Below, in pieces: positions 62,752 through 64,000 of a stretch of DNA of 64,000 nt. Location of the stretch: positions 746,691-810,690 of the forward strand of contig NZ_LMMA01000001.1 of assembly GCF_001422725.1 (NCBI RefSeq), in the 5' to 3' direction. Position 1 is the stretch's first letter, and each line of letters begins with the position of its first letter. Under the pieces are notes generated by a model. It was not told the DNA's origin and searched no databases. It was given only the letters and a program-made list of their open reading frames with translations. The stretch comes from Flavobacterium sp. Leaf82 (GTDB lineage: Bacteria > Bacteroidota > Bacteroidia > Flavobacteriales > Flavobacteriaceae). Both the position numbers and the translations under genes were made by a program.

Positions 62752-62764
62752 ATTCAGTTTCTGT

Positions 62765-63868
62765 TTAATTTATTGCGGTTTGGATTTTATCTAATTTTAA
62801 ATTCAAATGCACACGATAGTATTGATTGTCTTGTGTGATTTTAAGTTCATGTGCGTTTGGATAAAGTAAATCCAGTCGGTTTTGAATGTTTACCAAACCA
62901 ATTCCTGAATTTTCAGGATCTTTGACATAGCTTTCAATCGTATTTTCGATCCAGAAATCGAGACTGTTTTCCAGGATAAAAATTTTGATCTTTACATGTG
63001 CCGCACCTTTATAATCAGTTCCGTATTTAAAGGCATTTTCTACAAACGAAATCAATAATAGAGGTTCAATAAACTTGTTGCGCGTGTCTCCATGAACATT
63101 AATAACAATATCTTCTATATTATTCAGTCTTAGTTTTTGCAGCTCGATATAATTTTGAATGTAATTGACTTCTTTTTCTAAAGCCACCGTTTTATTATCT
63201 GTTTCATACAGCATATAGCGCATTAATTCTGACAATGTGACGATGGCATCAGGGACCAAATCAGATTTTTTATGTGCCAGAGAATAAATACTGTTTAATG
63301 AATTGAATAGAAAATGCGGATTGGTTTGTTTGCGCAAATAAATCAATTCCGTATTTGTTCTGTGGGTTTCGGCAATTAATTTGTTTTGTTGGTTGTTATA
63401 AAATTCAGTTAGTGTTCTAATAATAGCACTTATGGTAATAATTAAAATATAGAAAAAAGAAGGACCAATTTTAAAAAATAAGGGCTGTCTTGTCGCCATT
63501 ATAGCTGTGACCCGTTTTCCTTTAAATATTAATTTAAGATCCTCAGGAGGAGGTCCCATTGCGGGTCTTGTATGCCTAAATTCAGGAATAAAATAATTAA
63601 TCCTGATAATCATAAAAAGTAAAATAAGAGCAAATACAAATACAAAATAAAGCCAGTATTTTTTTTCTAAAAGTAACACAGGAACCAAATAAAAATAGTT
63701 CAGATAAAACAGCAGAATTCCGGTACTCCATTGTACATAGAAATCATTATTGATCCTAAACGGACTTTCATAAAATTGAATTAATGAAGTCAGAATAAAG
63801 AAAACCCATATAATGCAATGGAATAAAATTTTATTTGAGCTTGTATTTTTGATGGTATCTAGTGTCAT
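62765..63868 (-). CDS. LytS-type sensor histidine kinase
   Basis: Membrane histidine kinase of 367 residues. Four predicted helices (about 14-33, 45-65, 72-91, 135-153) surround a Pro/Lys-rich loop, followed by a His_kinase domain with phospho-acceptor H185 in NPHFLFNSLNSI and a GHKL ATPase domain with VENAFKYG and GIGLVNIQNRL. It partners with the LytTR regulator at 61221. Its ATG immediately follows the stop of the upstream DUF4907-like gene. Confidence 0.94.
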   Translation of the reverse strand: MTLDTIKNTSSNKILFHCIIWVFFILTSLIQFYESPFRINNDFYVQWSTGILLFYLNYFYLVPVLLLEKKYWLYFVFVFALILLFMIIRINYFIPEFRHTRPAMGPPPEDLKLIFKGKRVTAIMATRQPLFFKIGPSFFYILIITISAIIRTLTEFYNNQQNKLIAETHRTNTELIYLRKQTNPHFLFNSLNSIYSLAHKKSDLVPDAIVTLSELMRYMLYETDNKTVALEKEVNYIQNYIELQKLRLNNIEDIVINVHGDTRNKFIEPLLLISFVENAFKYGTDYKGAAHVKIKIFILENSLDFWIENTIESYVKDPENSGIGLVNIQNRLDLLYPNAHELKITQDNQYYRVHLNLKLDKIQTAIN

Positions 63869-64000
63869 TTATAATTTTATTTTTAATAAAATTAAATCAT
63901 TTTTGGTTACCGTTGGTGATATCTTTTGATTGAGTTTGTCTACTACTAGGTCTGCAACTTTTAGTGCATCGCTTTCTGTCGAGAAACTTTTAGTGTCATT
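63869..64000 (-). CDS. Partial C-terminal end of a DUF4907-like protein
   Basis: The minus strand is open from the window edge to a TAA at 63869-63871, giving 43 residues including SFSTESDALKVADLVVDKL, PTVTKNDL and the end KIKL. This matches my memory of the C-terminus of DUF4907 proteins (F-T-x-x-x-A-L-K-V-A-x-L-V, then PTVT). The stop codon directly abuts the kinase ATG, so the genes are in one operon. The N-terminal part lies beyond the window. Confidence 0.6.
   Translation of the reverse strand, partial: NDTKSFSTESDALKVADLVVDKLNQKISPTVTKNDLILLKIKL

Overview
The window is low-GC DNA (roughly 35 percent GC by eye) from a Bacteroidota genome, most likely a Flavobacterium close to F. johnsoniae. 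The evidence is the alternative complex III operon, the type IX secretion (T9SS) and gliding genes sprA and remB, PorP/SprF proteins, a type B T9SS sorting domain, and many TAnnTTTG (-7) promoter boxes. The order sprA, gcvH, vanZ-like, deoC, remB matches what I recall of the F. johnsoniae locus. No rRNA, tRNA, CRISPR array, transposase or phage gene is visible.

Layout. Positions 12-401 (minus) hold a SPOR-domain protein. Positions 621-12016 hold the alternative complex III genes actABCDEF followed by coxB and coxA, ending at a clear terminator: a menaquinol-to-cytochrome c-to-oxygen respiratory unit. Next come ruvB, a cytochrome P450 and queG. After a 500-bp gene-free leader, 15931-26213 is a cell-surface module: a 2437-residue repeat adhesin with a type B T9SS C-terminal signal, a PorP/SprF partner and an OmpA/PD40/TPR protein. 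Positions 26214-27797 are an accessory island of palindromic repeats around a divergent pair made of an XRE regulator and an unknown protein. Then follow a CBS-domain protein, maeB, ruvA and the 2399-residue T9SS translocon sprA, then gcvH, a VanZ-like gene, deoC and remB.

Positions 42554-47725 are a second respiratory cluster for cytochrome oxidase assembly: heme O synthase, two subunit III genes, subunit IV, a cysteine-less SCO-like protein, SCO, DUF420 and a small membrane protein. A convergent DUF4403 lipoprotein (47748-49154) follows. Positions 49330-56454 encode a MacB-type exporter with one ATPase, two permeases, two periplasmic adaptors and one TolC. Then come tsaB, an MscS channel, an amphipathic LEA-like protein and an Nfu/NifU protein, a second PorP/SprF gene with a gamma carbonic anhydrase, and a minus-strand operon of a DUF4907-like gene (cut by the window edge), a LytS-type histidine kinase, an intradiol dioxygenase lipoprotein and a LytTR response regulator.

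The genes fall into two main themes. One is aerobic respiration, with act-cox at the left and the cox assembly genes in the middle. The other is T9SS/gliding surface biology: sprA as export pore, the giant protein as likely cargo, SprF-type proteins as partners, and remB as a motility-associated outer-membrane protein. The most unusual parts are the adhesin module with nine near-identical 291-bp repeats, the palindrome island with its small regulator pair, the two-adaptor exporter and the SCO-like protein without its metal-binding cysteines.
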